A stretch of DNA of 19,441 nucleotides. It comes from an uncultured Collinsella sp. (GTDB lineage Bacteria; Actinomycetota; Coriobacteriia; Coriobacteriales; Coriobacteriaceae). A model generated the notes under the pieces. That model did not search any database. It was not told where the DNA came from and saw nothing but the letters and a program-made list of their open reading frames with translations. The DNA lies in the NCBI GenBank assembly GCA_900541025.1, contig UQIL01000033.1:1-19441 (forward strand). The letters run 5' to 3'. This document shows positions 1-8,497 of the stretch, piece after piece; the first letter of the stretch is position 1; the number at the start of each line of letters is the position of its first letter. Made by a program: the position numbers and the translations under genes.

Positions 1-18
1 ACGCCCACCAAATGTTCG

Positions 19-56
19 CAGCTCAGAGGCTATGTCCTCTGGGCTGTTTTGTTTTA
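19..56 (+). terminator. Rho-independent terminator of a gene left of the window
   Basis: An 11-nt stem (CAGCTCAGAGG at 19-29 pairing with CCTCTGGGCTG at 36-46, with one or two mismatches) closes a 6-nt loop and is followed by TTTTGTTTT. The T tract lies on the + strand, so it should end a + strand transcript that begins outside the window. Confidence 0.7.
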
Positions 57-327
57 TGTCGCCAAATCCGCTGGCAGCTCCAACCGTCATCGCAACGTAA
101 CATCAATTCACCTGACGAATGGCTGCCAAACAAATTCAATACCCCAACAGCAACAATAGCCAGGCAGAAAACTGCGCCGCAAGCTGCTCCAACCGCTCAA
201 TAGCCACCGAGGCCGAGACCAACGCGTCTCGAACCCATCCGAGCCGCAACTTCTCAGCAAAACGCCGCGATGTCTGCGTCCTGCGGTATCCTTGAGCCAC
301 TTGCACCTGCAGCACCAAGGAGCCGCC
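57..327. other. Intergenic stretch with no convincing gene
   Basis: Small open frames exist here on both strands (for example 136-360 on the minus strand), but none has a good ribosome binding site, a recognisable domain or independence from the gene starting at 328. No clear promoter was seen. It may hold the leader of the gene at 328. Confidence 0.4.
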
Positions 328-1014
328 ATGCGCACCGAGCTCGATGTCCCCTTTTCGCACAAAGAAGAAGCCAAGGCGCTGGGCGCCAAATGGGACCGGA
401 CCAAGAAGATCTGGTATGTACCCAGCGGCGTCAACCCCGAGCCCTTTGCCGAGTGGCTGCCCGGTGTTGACCGATCCGACCCCTCAGCGCCGTATATATA
501 TCTAGTACTGGGCAAGCGCGAATGCTGGAAGTGTCACAAAGAGACCTCAGTCGCGGCCTTCGGCATTCCCTATCGAACCGATAACGACGACAGCATCGCC
601 ATCGCGCACGCGCCCAACGAAGCCGGGTACATTGCCATCGACACGGCCAACGCCAACGCACTCGCCATCGTGCCCGCTCTTGGCTGCGTACCGGGCGAGA
701 TCCGCGACTACCTTCATAAGCGCTGCGGCTACAAGCCCGTAGGCGCGCGAGCCTCCAAAGCCCCGTCGCTCGGCAACACGTGCACCAGTTGCGACGCGCT
801 GCAAGGCAGCCGCTATCTGTTCGAGGAGCCCTCGTCCCCGTTTGCCCTCACTGCCATCAACAAGCTGCCGGCACTGGAGTTTATACGCGTCGAAGTTGCC
901 GGCGTCTTTGGCGTCCCGGTCACGCGTACCGACTTTGACCAGGCGCTCTTTACCTGGGCACGCGACCATCACGCCGAGTTCCACAAGCAACTCGGTGAGG
1001 GGATTTATTTGTAG
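328..1014 (+). CDS. DUF5710-like protein with a four-cysteine motif
   Basis: The product is 228 residues. Residues 1-45 (start MRTELDVPFSHKEEAKALGA, then KWDRTKKIWYVP) resemble the DUF5710 module, a short domain of unknown role often found in primase-like or plasmid proteins. The rest carries two CxxC pairs, C66/C69 (CWKC) and C152/C155 (CTSC), which could bind one zinc ion. No signal peptide or membrane segment is apparent. The ATG at 328 is preferred over one at 292 because AAGGAG (317-322) lies 5 nt upstream and the DUF5710-like similarity starts there. It converges with the zinc-ribbon gene that ends at 1052. The function is unknown; the cysteine pairs and domain point to nucleic-acid or protein binding only by inference. 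Confidence 0.75.
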   Translation: MRTELDVPFSHKEEAKALGAKWDRTKKIWYVPSGVNPEPFAEWLPGVDRSDPSAPYIYLVLGKRECWKCHKETSVAAFGIPYRTDNDDSIAIAHAPNEAGYIAIDTANANALAIVPALGCVPGEIRDYLHKRCGYKPVGARASKAPSLGNTCTSCDALQGSRYLFEEPSSPFALTAINKLPALEFIRVEVAGVFGVPVTRTDFDQALFTWARDHHAEFHKQLGEGIYL

Positions 1015-1051
1015 AGGCAAAAGACACTCACAGCCAACTCCTCCGCATCAC

Positions 1052-1336
1052 CTATCCCTCGTCGCCGGCGTCGTACACGATATCGAGGCCACAAACAGGG
1101 CATTTCTCCGGATACACCGGCATATGAACGCCTGTCCGTTTTCTCACTTCGTCGCTGAGTCTGTCGCGCGCATCGATAAACCGAATGTCGAGACACGGTA
1201 TTTGCGAGCCGCAGCAAGGGCAGGTGACGACAAACGACGCGCAATCAACCTCTACGCTCGGAAACATATTGTTGTCTATAAGGGCACACGGCAGTTTTCC
1301 GTACTTCCCCATCGCAATATCGCCTCGCCAGCTCAT
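1052..1336 (-). CDS. Small zinc-ribbon-like protein
   Basis: The product is 94 residues. It carries CPCCGSQIPC (C39, C41, C42, C48) and, near the C-terminus, CPVCG (C79, C82). Two knuckles about 40 residues apart suggest a single structural zinc ribbon. No enzyme motif is visible. The start at 1336 (MSWRGDIAMG) is chosen over an upstream ATG at 1408 because GGGGAG lies about 6 nt before it. It lies 122 bp downstream of the HNH endonuclease gene on the same strand and may be cotranscribed with it. It converges with the DUF5710-like gene. The function is unknown. It is plausible as a real gene because of the paired cysteine motifs and the good ribosome binding site, but a family was not recognised. 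Confidence 0.65.
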   Translation of the reverse strand: MSWRGDIAMGKYGKLPCALIDNNMFPSVEVDCASFVVTCPCCGSQIPCLDIRFIDARDRLSDEVRKRTGVHMPVYPEKCPVCGLDIVYDAGDEG

Positions 1337-1458
1337 ATACGCTCCCCTCTCGCTATACAAATCAGGAAGAGCATGCACCGGCGGGCGTGCGCGAGATTGC
1401 ATCGCCACGCGATCCGATCAAACAACACGATCGTCAAAGAATGCCAAAGCCAAATACG

Positions 1459-2541
1459 CTAATACGGCAGAAGCCCCGCCTTTTCACGCTTCTTTTCCGA
1501 GCGATCGAACTCAATGCGATGGGCCTCAAGAAACACCGTATCGGGTCGCCACTGACGCTCATCCGGCTGCCTTAGCGTCGCACCCGCAAAGGAAGCGTAG
1601 TCGGTCTTATCCAGCAGGTACGATCCGCACAGCCGATATTCGCCGCAAACAGGCTCAAACGAAATCAGGTGAGCATCAAATAGGGAATGAAGATCGCGCC
1701 GAAGCAGAATACCGTTGCTGGCAACCTGCGATTTGGGTCCCGAGTAATTCTCGATATGTGCAGCCTCCAGAGCTTCACTGACGCCGCAGTCCGACACCGC
1801 GCAACGGCCATCATAGGCGGCAACGAGCTGCTTGCGGAACCATTGCTGCCCCAATCGCTCGCGCCTTAACGCATAGCGGACCTTTTCGTCGTCGGTCGCA
1901 CCCTGTCCGGCAAACTCAATATCGACGGGTATGTGCTTCAGATAACTCATGTCGGGCGCAAAACGAGGGTCCGGTCCGCCTTTATGAACAGGACCGTGCA
2001 GAACAAACCATCCATTTTCGGGCTCGAACCGCTCAACAAACGCAAGGCCGAGCACCTTATAGCCCACCTCGGTTGCAAATATGACTCCGACTGGGACGCC
2101 ACATTCCATGCAGTTGAGCATTTTACGGTTGTAATTCTGGTCTCGAGAACCAACGGCTCCTGGCGCTTGGACCGAATACTTAATGACCCACGTACCGTCA
2201 TCCAAATAGAGCGGAGGCACATCGGTGTAGAAGCTCTTTTTAGAGTTATGGACCGAAAGCGCAAAGATCTTATTGGGATCTTGCTTCACCCGATCCTGGC
2301 CCGGCCAGAAGATCCCTGAATCCCGCGTTACGGGAAAGAAGTCCGAGCCAATTCTCAAACGGTACTGATACTGAGGACTATCTTCCTTGGTGTGGTGCGG
2401 AAGGCTGGTCCAAACGCCGCCGCGCTGTTCCTCACCCAGAAACCACTCCCATGCCTCAACGTATTCGGAAGGCACGAGACTGCAGGCGCGGTCATAGCTT
2501 GGTCCATCCATCAACGGAACAGCAAGGTCAATGTCGTTCAT
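1459..2541 (-). CDS. HNH endonuclease with an SRA-like N-terminal region
   Basis: The product is 360 residues. The C-terminal HNH domain (about 233-300) has C247/C252 (CAVSDC), EAAHIENYSG with H262, SNGILL with N276 and DLHSLFDAH with H285; this is the HNH_2-type layout of a metal-dependent DNA nuclease. The N-terminal half (about 60-190) has a pattern reminiscent of SRA/YDG base-flipping readers: DSGIFWPGQD at 74-83, NRKMLNCMECGVPVGVI at 138-154, and YKVLGLAFVE at 161-170 followed by a GWFVLHGP strand. If that reading is right, it is a type IV restriction enzyme recognising modified cytosine; this part is inference. The ATG at 2541 is preferred over a GTG at 2550 because AGGTG lies about 6 nt upstream. 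No methyltransferase is adjacent, which fits a modification-dependent enzyme. It is divergent from the gene at 2757. Confidence 0.85.
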   Translation of the reverse strand: MNDIDLAVPLMDGPSYDRACSLVPSEYVEAWEWFLGEEQRGGVWTSLPHHTKEDSPQYQYRLRIGSDFFPVTRDSGIFWPGQDRVKQDPNKIFALSVHNSKKSFYTDVPPLYLDDGTWVIKYSVQAPGAVGSRDQNYNRKMLNCMECGVPVGVIFATEVGYKVLGLAFVERFEPENGWFVLHGPVHKGGPDPRFAPDMSYLKHIPVDIEFAGQGATDDEKVRYALRRERLGQQWFRKQLVAAYDGRCAVSDCGVSEALEAAHIENYSGPKSQVASNGILLRRDLHSLFDAHLISFEPVCGEYRLCGSYLLDKTDYASFAGATLRQPDERQWRPDTVFLEAHRIEFDRSEKKREKAGLLPY

Positions 2542-2693
2542 CGCCAGCACCTACAACCATACGAACGCGAGTCATGCCCCTCAATAATATGGCCGAGAGT
2601 CAATTATTACGAGATCTCATTCCGCGATCGGCACATCGTTGATGCTCTCGGTTTGCCGCTGGCGCGCTTGTACCCCGCTACCCCACTTCCCCG

Positions 2694-2699
2694 TATACT
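2694..2699 (+). promoter_or_regulatory. Possible -10 box for the gene at 2757
   Basis: TATACT matches the sigma70 -10 consensus well and lies about 58 nt upstream of the start codon. No good -35 hexamer is found at 16-18 nt; TTGTAC lies 20 nt upstream. Low confidence. Confidence 0.3.
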
Positions 2700-2756
2700 G
2701 ATGTAACACGTGTTTCATCCGGGCTTGTTGGGCCGGATTGTTCATGGGAGGGTCTT

Positions 2757-3248
2757 ATGGCTGCTTCGAATCCGCCTAAGGGGAGCGTTTCTTCTTCGTC
2801 CATCAAGCCGGTTACGCGCAAGGCCGTGCGTTGCCAGCGCGAGGTCGCTTGGCTTGTCACGCAGGCGGCGGGCAGGCTCGTGGCGACCACTCAGGACGTC
2901 AACGCGCCTACGCCGAGCTTTGTGCTGGCAGCGGCGCTGGATTTTGTGCGCCAATTGGAGCTTGCCGCACAGGATGCCAGCGGCCACCTCGACTACCAGA
3001 ATGTTATGGCGCCCGACCTGCAAACGTTCTGCCACATGGCCAAGTTGCCCGCCGCGCCCAATGCGCTTTCGGACGCAGGCTACATGTTTACGCTTTCGGG
3101 CGCGGACCTTATCCGCGACATCTATACATACTGCAGCGAGCTCGCCGAGCGCCATGTCTTTGACGCGGCTGAAGTCAAACCGGGATATGTCATCAAGCTG
3201 GTTCTTAGGCTGTTCTTGATGGACGGGTTCGCGGCCATGCCGGCGTAA
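2757..3248 (+). CDS. Unrecognised small alanine-rich protein
   Basis: The product is 163 residues and predicted soluble. It is mostly helical in character (residues 25-75 and 100-155) with a basic, serine-rich N-terminal tail (about 1-25). There is no signal peptide, metal motif or known enzyme signature. GGGAGGG (2746-2752) sits 4-5 nt before the ATG at 2757. A TATACT box lies upstream. Codon use (GCG, CGC, CTG) is like the rest of the window, so it appears native. It is divergent from the HNH endonuclease gene and convergent with the AlbA_2 regulator gene, so it is probably a single-gene unit. It is called a gene because of its length, ribosome binding site and codon use; no function can be assigned. 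Confidence 0.7.
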   Translation: MAASNPPKGSVSSSSIKPVTRKAVRCQREVAWLVTQAAGRLVATTQDVNAPTPSFVLAAALDFVRQLELAAQDASGHLDYQNVMAPDLQTFCHMAKLPAAPNALSDAGYMFTLSGADLIRDIYTYCSELAERHVFDAAEVKPGYVIKLVLRLFLMDGFAAMPA

Positions 3249-3348
3249 GCCGAGTCTTTAGCATCACCGTCAACTGGGCAACAACCGCTTAACCTTAGTG
3301 GGCGCCAATCGAGGGTCGATTATTGGGTCGCCTCGTCCGCTAACGCAT

Positions 3349-4815
3349 TTATTCCACGCGCTCCAACAGTCGATACTTGCGGTTGCGGCTTGTCGCCGGC
3401 GCCGTGGGCTCAAGCTCGCCTTGAGCAATGAGCGCGTTGACGCGCGACCTAACCTGGGAAATTGTGAGCCCCGTGCGCTCTGCCAGCTCACGCGTCCCCA
3501 GCTCGCCGTAATGTTTGAGTGCCGTCACAATTAAGCCCCCGCCATGATCGACCGGCTCGATCTTTGAACGGTAAAGTACGACCTTGAACCGATCGAACCC
3601 CGGGCAGAACAGGGGCTCGGCGAGACCATGCGCGCGCATGGCATCGATCATCATCGGGATGCCTGAGCCATTGCCCTCAGCCGGCGAACCTGCACCATCC
3701 GGCAGCGGAACAATCGACATCAGTTTCACAAGCGTCGCATTGCGACATCGGGAGCTGCCGTCAAACAGGTTCTCGCGAGTCTTTCCTCCGTATAGGCCGC
3801 CGGGGTTCGTCACCTCGATACGGTCATCAAAGACGTCAACGGCGATCGACTGCCCACAGAACCGATCTCCGTATTCTCGGTGGATTACGGCGTTGGCGAT
3901 TGCCTCGCGCAGGACCTCCTCGGGAATCTCCAGCGAGTCGACACGCGAGACGCCTTGGATCATCGAGGTTCGCCGCAAATTCTTGGCGACTGCCGCGACG
4001 GCATCCGAGATCATTTCGCCCAACGTTCCCTCGCAGATTGTACGGTCCATGAACCTCAACGACCCCGCCGCGCCCTTCTGCGTTCCGGCATAGACCGCCA
4101 CATCGATAAAGAGCTTAGGATAGAACTGCTGAGGATAGGCACCCGCAGCCAGGAGCCCGGCCTTAGTAACATTGCCCTGGGAGTCGAGGAAATTCAGGCG
4201 CTCCAGCTTCGTTTTCTTGTCCGGCGCGCCGCGCATTGCCCGGGGTGTCAGCGAGAAAGCACGCTCTATCGTGCGGTCGACCAGGGCCTCGTCAAGATCG
4301 CCTGCGGCCGCGCCGGGCACCGCATCGCGATCACTGGGGCTCGTCCGCTCGTATGACGACAGCGCCAAAACCTCGGTCGATGAAAGTGGCACGTCTTTGT
4401 CATCGATGCGCTTGTAGCTGCCGCCCTGGACGCCGCGCTCTATTACATAGCAGGGCTTGCTCGACGGGTCGAGCTCCTCAATCGTGATAGCGAGAACCAC
4501 GGTGCCCCGAAGCTCCACGCGCTCAATAGTGTATTTGGGCGGATTGGCCAGTTTTCCGCGGCCGCCGGCATCACCCATGCCCGCTACGAATTGGTTGAGC
4601 ACCTTCTCGGTCTCAAAGTTCTCAACCGGGACAAAGCCCGCGCGCTCGCTCACGCCGAGCACGATAATGCCGCCGGCGGTATTCGCGAATGCGCTAACCG
4701 TTTCCCATACGTCGCGGGAAAGCGTCGTGGCGCTCTCCTTGACCTCGACGTTAAAATCGTCCGAGCCCATGCGCCTTAAAGACTCGAGCAGACCGGTCAG
4801 CTCGTTTTCGTTCAT
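3349..4815 (-). CDS. AlbA_2/Schlafen-type ATP-binding transcriptional regulator
   Basis: The product is 488 residues. An AlbA_2 (Schlafen AAA_4-like) domain covers about 19-150, with FNVEVKES at 21-28 and FANTAGGIIVLGV at 43-55. A GHKL/HATPase_c_4 region covers about 295-410, with EAIANAVIHREYG (N308), DRIEVTNPGG and GNGSGIPMM as the N, G1 and G2 boxes. A winged helix covers about 427-486, with TRELAERTGLTISQVRSRVN as its recognition part. This is the usual layout of putative ATP-dependent regulators of unknown target. The ATG at 4815 is chosen over a GTG at 4821 because AAAGGA lies about 7 nt upstream. The upstream region holds an unusual ATCTCTC repeat array (4869-5118), which suggests autoregulation. 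Known partners and ligand are not evident. Confidence 0.85.
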   Translation of the reverse strand: MNENELTGLLESLRRMGSDDFNVEVKESATTLSRDVWETVSAFANTAGGIIVLGVSERAGFVPVENFETEKVLNQFVAGMGDAGGRGKLANPPKYTIERVELRGTVVLAITIEELDPSSKPCYVIERGVQGGSYKRIDDKDVPLSSTEVLALSSYERTSPSDRDAVPGAAAGDLDEALVDRTIERAFSLTPRAMRGAPDKKTKLERLNFLDSQGNVTKAGLLAAGAYPQQFYPKLFIDVAVYAGTQKGAAGSLRFMDRTICEGTLGEMISDAVAAVAKNLRRTSMIQGVSRVDSLEIPEEVLREAIANAVIHREYGDRFCGQSIAVDVFDDRIEVTNPGGLYGGKTRENLFDGSSRCRNATLVKLMSIVPLPDGAGSPAEGNGSGIPMMIDAMRAHGLAEPLFCPGFDRFKVVLYRSKIEPVDHGGGLIVTALKHYGELGTRELAERTGLTISQVRSRVNALIAQGELEPTAPATSRNRKYRLLERVE

Positions 4816-4868
4816 CTGCACGTCCTTTCGCTCAGTCCGGCGGAGAATGCCGCGAATAGATTTCCTTC

Positions 4869-4953
4869 ATCTCTCAGTTATCTCTCGTAATTATCTCTCG
4901 TAATTATCTCTCATCTTACTGCTATCTCTCATATAAGAGATGAGTGAGAGATG
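4869..4953. repeat. ATCTCTC repeat array, block A (putative operator)
   Basis: ATCTCTC occurs at 4869, 4880, 4893, 4906 and 4924, with steps of 11, 13, 13 and 18 bp. Reverse copies follow: AGAGAT at 4936-4941 and GAGAGAT at 4946-4952. The 13-bp unit ATCTCTCGTAATT is directly repeated. The block lies about 55-140 bp upstream of the AlbA_2 regulator start. Regulation by that protein is an inference from position and from the multi-site layout. Confidence 0.75.
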
Positions 4954-5011
4954 GAAGATAAGATGTCTACCATCTGTTTCATTTAAACATGTTTTTACTG
5001 GTAGAACAATC

Positions 5012-5028
5012 GGTATTGAGACAATACC
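5012..5028. repeat. Perfect inverted repeat between the two ATCTCTC blocks
   Basis: GGTATTG (5012-5018) and CAATACC (5022-5028) form a 7-bp perfect inverted repeat with a 3-nt centre, AGA. It could be an additional regulator site. Nothing else supports a role. Confidence 0.45.
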
Positions 5029-5052
5029 ATGATTGCTTGTCTCTTTGCTGCT

Positions 5053-5118
5053 CAGTTATCTCTCATATTTATCTCTCATCTTTCTGTTATCTCTCATATT
5101 AGAGATGAGTGAGAGATG
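5053..5118. repeat. ATCTCTC repeat array, block B (putative operator)
   Basis: ATCTCTC occurs at 5058, 5071 and 5089, followed by AGAGAT at 5101 and GAGAGAT at 5111. Its final 48 bp (5071-5118) match block A 4906-4953 at 45 of 48 positions with a constant 165-bp offset. Block A differs from block B by one extra 13-bp unit, so one block is a duplicate of the other. Confidence 0.75.
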
Positions 5119-5149
5119 AAAAATGCATGAGTGATGGACGGTCAGGAAT

Positions 5150-5268
5150 CGAGAGTGGATTTCCGGACGGTTTTTTGGCGTTTTGGGGCTGTTTCCGTCC
5201 GAAAATCCACTCTCGTTCAATTTGCGTCCGAATTTCCACGCTCGTGTGTCCGAAAATCCACGCTCGTG
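5150..5268 (+). repeat. Composite palindrome plus tandem repeat, copy 1
   Basis: Two 21-nt arms (5150-5170 and 5195-5215) pair with one mismatch around a 24-nt loop. They are followed by two tandem units of the form GTCCGAAAATCCACGCTCGT (about 5225-5245 and 5247-5268; the first has AATTTCC instead of AAAATCC). The same layout recurs at 10154 and 11556 in the same orientation. It lies directly upstream of the promoter for the M16C peptidase gene. Confidence 0.85.
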
Positions 5269-5275
5269 CGGCAGA

Positions 5276-5303
5276 TTGGTCGAGAGCCCCATATGGGTAT
5301 ACT
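5276..5303 (+). promoter_or_regulatory. Probable sigma70-type promoter of the M16C peptidase gene
   Basis: TTGGTC (5276-5281) and TATACT (5298-5303) are 16 nt apart. Transcription would start near 5310, giving a leader of about 45 nt that contains AAGGAG at 5343-5348. Confidence 0.5.
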
Positions 5304-5355
5304 CTCGAGGATTCGACTCGATTCGCCCCCGCTGGGGCGTCAAAGGAGACTGCAT

Positions 5356-8300
5356 ATGCCCACCACCTCAACCGACCCGCGCGCCGCTGCCGCCGCACTG
5401 CTGGTGCCTGGCACCACCTGCCACGGCTTTGCCGTCGAGCGCTGCGAGACCGTGCCCGAGCTCGATTCGGACGCCTACGTGCTGCGCCACACCGCCTCGG
5501 GCGCTCGCCTACTGTACCTGGCGTGCGACGACGAGAACAAGGCCTTTGCCATTGGCTTTAAGACGCCGCCGGCCGATTCCACCGGCGTGTTCCATATCCT
5601 TGAGCACTCGGTGCTGTGTGGATCGGCCAAGTTTCCCGTCAAGGAGCCATTCGTCGACCTGATCAAGAGCTCCATGCAGACGTTCCTCAACGCTATGACC
5701 TACCCCGACAAAACCATCTACCCCGTTGCCACCACCAACGAGCAGGATCTGTACAACCTGATGGACGTGTACCTGGACGCGGTGTTCAACCCGGCCATCT
5801 ATACCAAGCCCACCATTTTTGAGCAGGAGGGTTGGCACTACGAGCTGGACCTGCCGGAGGGCGCCGAGGGCGAGGGCGGCGACAGCCCCGCGAGCCTGCG
5901 CGAGGGCACGCTGCGCTATAACGGCGTGGTGTTCAACGAGATGAAGGGCGCGCTGTCCGACCCCATGAGCGTGCTGGACGACGCCGTCAACGCCGCGCTC
6001 TATCCCGACACTGCCTATGCGCACGAGAGCGGCGGCGATCCGCGCGCGATTCCCGCGCTCACCTACGAGCAGTTCCTGGACACGCATGCGCGCCACTACA
6101 ATCCTTCCAACTCCTATATCACGCTCTACGGCGACCTGGACGTGGACCGCGCACTGGCCTTTTTGGACGAGCGCTATCTGTCGCAGCCGAGTGCCGCGAG
6201 CCGCCGCATGGATGCAGCCGTTGCCGCCGGCGAGGACCCGTCCGTGCTGGCACCCAATCCGCTGGGCGTGCAAGCGTCCGTGAGCTGCGAGTATAAGCGC
6301 GTCGAGATGGCCACCACGCCCGAGAACGCCCTGGTGGGCCTGGGCCTCGTGCTGGGCAGCGCGCTCGACCGCAAGCGCACGATCGCGGCGGATATCCTGT
6401 TCGAGGCGCTGCTGGGCTCCAACGAAGCGCCGGTTAAGAAGGCCATTCTGGCCGCCGGCCTGGGCGGCAACGTGGTGAGCTACACCACGGCCGAGAGTCT
6501 GCAGCCCTACGAGCTCATCATGCTGCAAAACGCGCAGCCCGGCGTGGCGCGCGAGCTGCGCCGCGTGTTCCAGGCCGCCTGCCGCGACCTGTGCGAGCAC
6601 GGCGTTCCGCGCGAGCGCCTGGAAGCCATCATCAGCAGCAACGAATACGACCTGCGCCAGCGCGACTACGGTATCGCCGACGGCGTGGCCATTGCGTGCG
6701 ACGCGCTGAGCACCTGGCTCTACGATGACGACGCCGCGACGCTGGCGCTCAAGTACGGCCCGGTGTACGAGGAGCTGCGTGGCGAGCTGGACGGCAGCTA
6801 CTTTGAGGACCTGCTGCGCGAGCTCGTGCTGGAAAACGACCACATGGCGCTGGTCGAGCTGGTTCCGGTAGACGCTGCCGAGGGTACGGAGGGTGCCGAG
6901 GCCGCCGAGCTGGCAGCCAAGCGCGATGCCATGACCGATGCCGAGCTGGCCGATGTGGTCGAGCGCACGGCCGTACTGCGTGCCGCGCAGGAGGCGGAAG
7001 ACACACCCGAGGCCAAGGCCACGCTGCCGCGCCTGCGTGTGTCCGACATTGGCGAGGCGTGCCCCGAGCCGCCGCTGGTCGTGGACACCACTGCTCCCAT
7101 CCCCTGCCTGCGCCACGGCATCCCCACCAACCGCCTGGCCTACGCCATGCAGTATTTCGACCTGAGCTGCATCGCGTTTGAGGACCTGCCCTATGTGACA
7201 CTGCTCTGCCGTCTGCTCAAACAGCTGCCCACGAGCGAGCACTCGGCCGAGGAGCTCGACAACTTGCTCGCCGGCAAGCTGGGCTTTTTGAGCTTTACGA
7301 CCGAGGTCATGACCCAACCCGACGTGGACGGCGTGCGCCCCTACCTGCTGGTGAGCGCCGGCGCCCTGTCCGAGAAGATCGATGCGCTGGCGAGCCTGCC
7401 GCGCGAGGTGTGGTCGAGCACGCTTTTGCTCGATGCCGACGCCGACCGCGTGCGCGACGTGCTCACGCAGATTCGCATTGGACTTGAGCAGGGCTTTATC
7501 AACAACGGTCACTCGGCGGCGCTCGGTCGCGCGATGAGCTACGGCTCGCCTTCGGCCGTGGTGCGCGAGCAGCTTTCGGGCGTGGACTTCTACTTGTTCC
7601 TGCGCGATCTGCTCGACCACTTTGACGAGCGGCTGGACGACCTGCGCGCCAAGCTTGCCGAGATGGCGGGCCGCATCTTTGTGGCCGACGGTTGCCTGGC
7701 GAGCTTTACTGGCAGCGATGAGGACTTTGACGCGTACTGGGCCGCCGCGGGCGACCTGGGGCTGGACGCTGGCGACAGCACCGATGCCGGCCGCGACGCG
7801 CTCGTGGTGCCGGCGCCGTGCGACCGCCACGAGGCCTTTGTCATCCCCAGCGACATCTGCTTTGCGGCAAGCGCGTGCGATCCGCGTCGCCTGGGCATTG
7901 ACGTGACGGGCGCCTGGGCGGTTGCCGCCAACGCGCTCTCCTACGACTACCTGTGGAACGAGATCCGCGTGAAGGGCGGTGCGTACGGCTGCGGATTCCG
8001 CGCGGCCGGCGAGCGTCAGGCGGCGTTCTACACCTACCGCGACCCGGCAATCGACCCCTCAATTGAGCGCGTGGCGCGCGCAGGCGAATGGCTCGGCAGC
8101 TTTGAACCCGACGAGTCCGCCTTTGAGGGCTTTATCGTGAGCTGCGTGAGCGGCATGGACGCGCCGGTGAAGCCGTACGCGCTCACCAAGCGCCGCAACA
8201 CGACCTACCTGGCCGGACTCGATCCGCACGCACGCGAGGAGCGCCGCGCCCAGATGCTCGCCGCCACGCCCGGTGAGCTGCGCTCGCTTGGCGCCGACGT

Positions 8301-8400
8301 GACGCGCATTGCGGCTGCCTCGCCCACCTGCGTCTTTGGCGGCCGAGACGTCATCGCCAAGAGCAACGCCGGCTTTAACGTCGTCGACCTGATGGGCTAA
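5356..8400 (+). CDS. M16C-family zinc metallopeptidase (presequence protease-like)
   Basis: The product is 1014 residues, the usual length of the single-chain M16C (PreP/falcilysin) family that degrades short peptides inside a closed chamber. The inverted zinc motif HILEH is at 80-84 (H80, E83 catalytic, H84). NEMKG at 194-198 supplies the probable third ligand E195. The C-terminal half contains the degenerate partner domain, including KGGAYGCGF near 875, a conserved M16 substrate-binding patch. No signal peptide is present, so it should be cytosolic. The ATG at 5356 is chosen over an in-frame ATG at 5131 because AAGGAG lies 7 nt upstream and similarity begins there; the earlier frame runs through the repeat element. 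It is a single-gene unit with its own promoter and a terminator at 8409. A peptide-degrading role is known for the family; the substrate here is inferred. Confidence 0.95.
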   Translation: MPTTSTDPRAAAAALLVPGTTCHGFAVERCETVPELDSDAYVLRHTASGARLLYLACDDENKAFAIGFKTPPADSTGVFHILEHSVLCGSAKFPVKEPFVDLIKSSMQTFLNAMTYPDKTIYPVATTNEQDLYNLMDVYLDAVFNPAIYTKPTIFEQEGWHYELDLPEGAEGEGGDSPASLREGTLRYNGVVFNEMKGALSDPMSVLDDAVNAALYPDTAYAHESGGDPRAIPALTYEQFLDTHARHYNPSNSYITLYGDLDVDRALAFLDERYLSQPSAASRRMDAAVAAGEDPSVLAPNPLGVQASVSCEYKRVEMATTPENALVGLGLVLGSALDRKRTIAADILFEALLGSNEAPVKKAILAAGLGGNVVSYTTAESLQPYELIMLQNAQPGVARELRRVFQAACRDLCEHGVPRERLEAIISSNEYDLRQRDYGIADGVAIACDALSTWLYDDDAATLALKYGPVYEELRGELDGSYFEDLLRELVLENDHMALVELVPVDAAEGTEGAEAAELAAKRDAMTDAELADVVERTAVLRAAQEAEDTPEAKATLPRLRVSDIGEACPEPPLVVDTTAPIPCLRHGIPTNRLAYAMQYFDLSCIAFEDLPYVTLLCRLLKQLPTSEHSAEELDNLLAGKLGFLSFTTEVMTQPDVDGVRPYLLVSAGALSEKIDALASLPREVWSSTLLLDADADRVRDVLTQIRIGLEQGFINNGHSAALGRAMSYGSPSAVVREQLSGVDFYLFLRDLLDHFDERLDDLRAKLAEMAGRIFVADGCLASFTGSDEDFDAYWAAAGDLGLDAGDSTDAGRDALVVPAPCDRHEAFVIPSDICFAASACDPRRLGIDVTGAWAVAANALSYDYLWNEIRVKGGAYGCGFRAAGERQAAFYTYRDPAIDPSIERVARAGEWLGSFEPDESAFEGFIVSCVSGMDAPVKPYALTKRRNTTYLAGLDPHAREERRAQMLAATPGELRSLGADVTRIAAASPTCVFGGRDVIAKSNAGFNVVDLMG

Positions 8401-8408
8401 CGCACAGC

Positions 8409-8452
8409 AAAGGTAGATTTTTGGGACATGCCTGAAAATCTACCTTTTTTCT
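8409..8452 (+). terminator. Rho-independent terminator of the M16C peptidase gene
   Basis: The 13-bp stem AAAGGTAGATTTT (8409-8421) pairs with AAAATCTACCTTT (8435-8447) and runs into a T tract. The loop contains TTGGGACATGCC, part of an 18-bp sequence that recurs inverted at 12749-12766. Confidence 0.85.
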
Positions 8453-8497
8453 TTTGCCGCTGCTTGGACGGGTCAGCTCAGCCCGTCCCACCAGTTT

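Noticed and set aside
136..360. Small minus-strand gene of 74 codons
   Set aside because: It overlaps the start of the DUF5710-like gene and has no ribosome binding site or recognisable domain; the leucine-rich end alone is not enough.
5150..5268. CRISPR array
   Set aside because: The units are tandem and nearly adjacent, with no unique spacers of regular length and no cas genes.
5509..7830. Long minus-strand open frame (773 codons)
   Set aside because: It lies wholly antisense to the M16C peptidase gene and arises from its GC-rich codon bias. The + strand frame has the zinc motif and a ribosome binding site.
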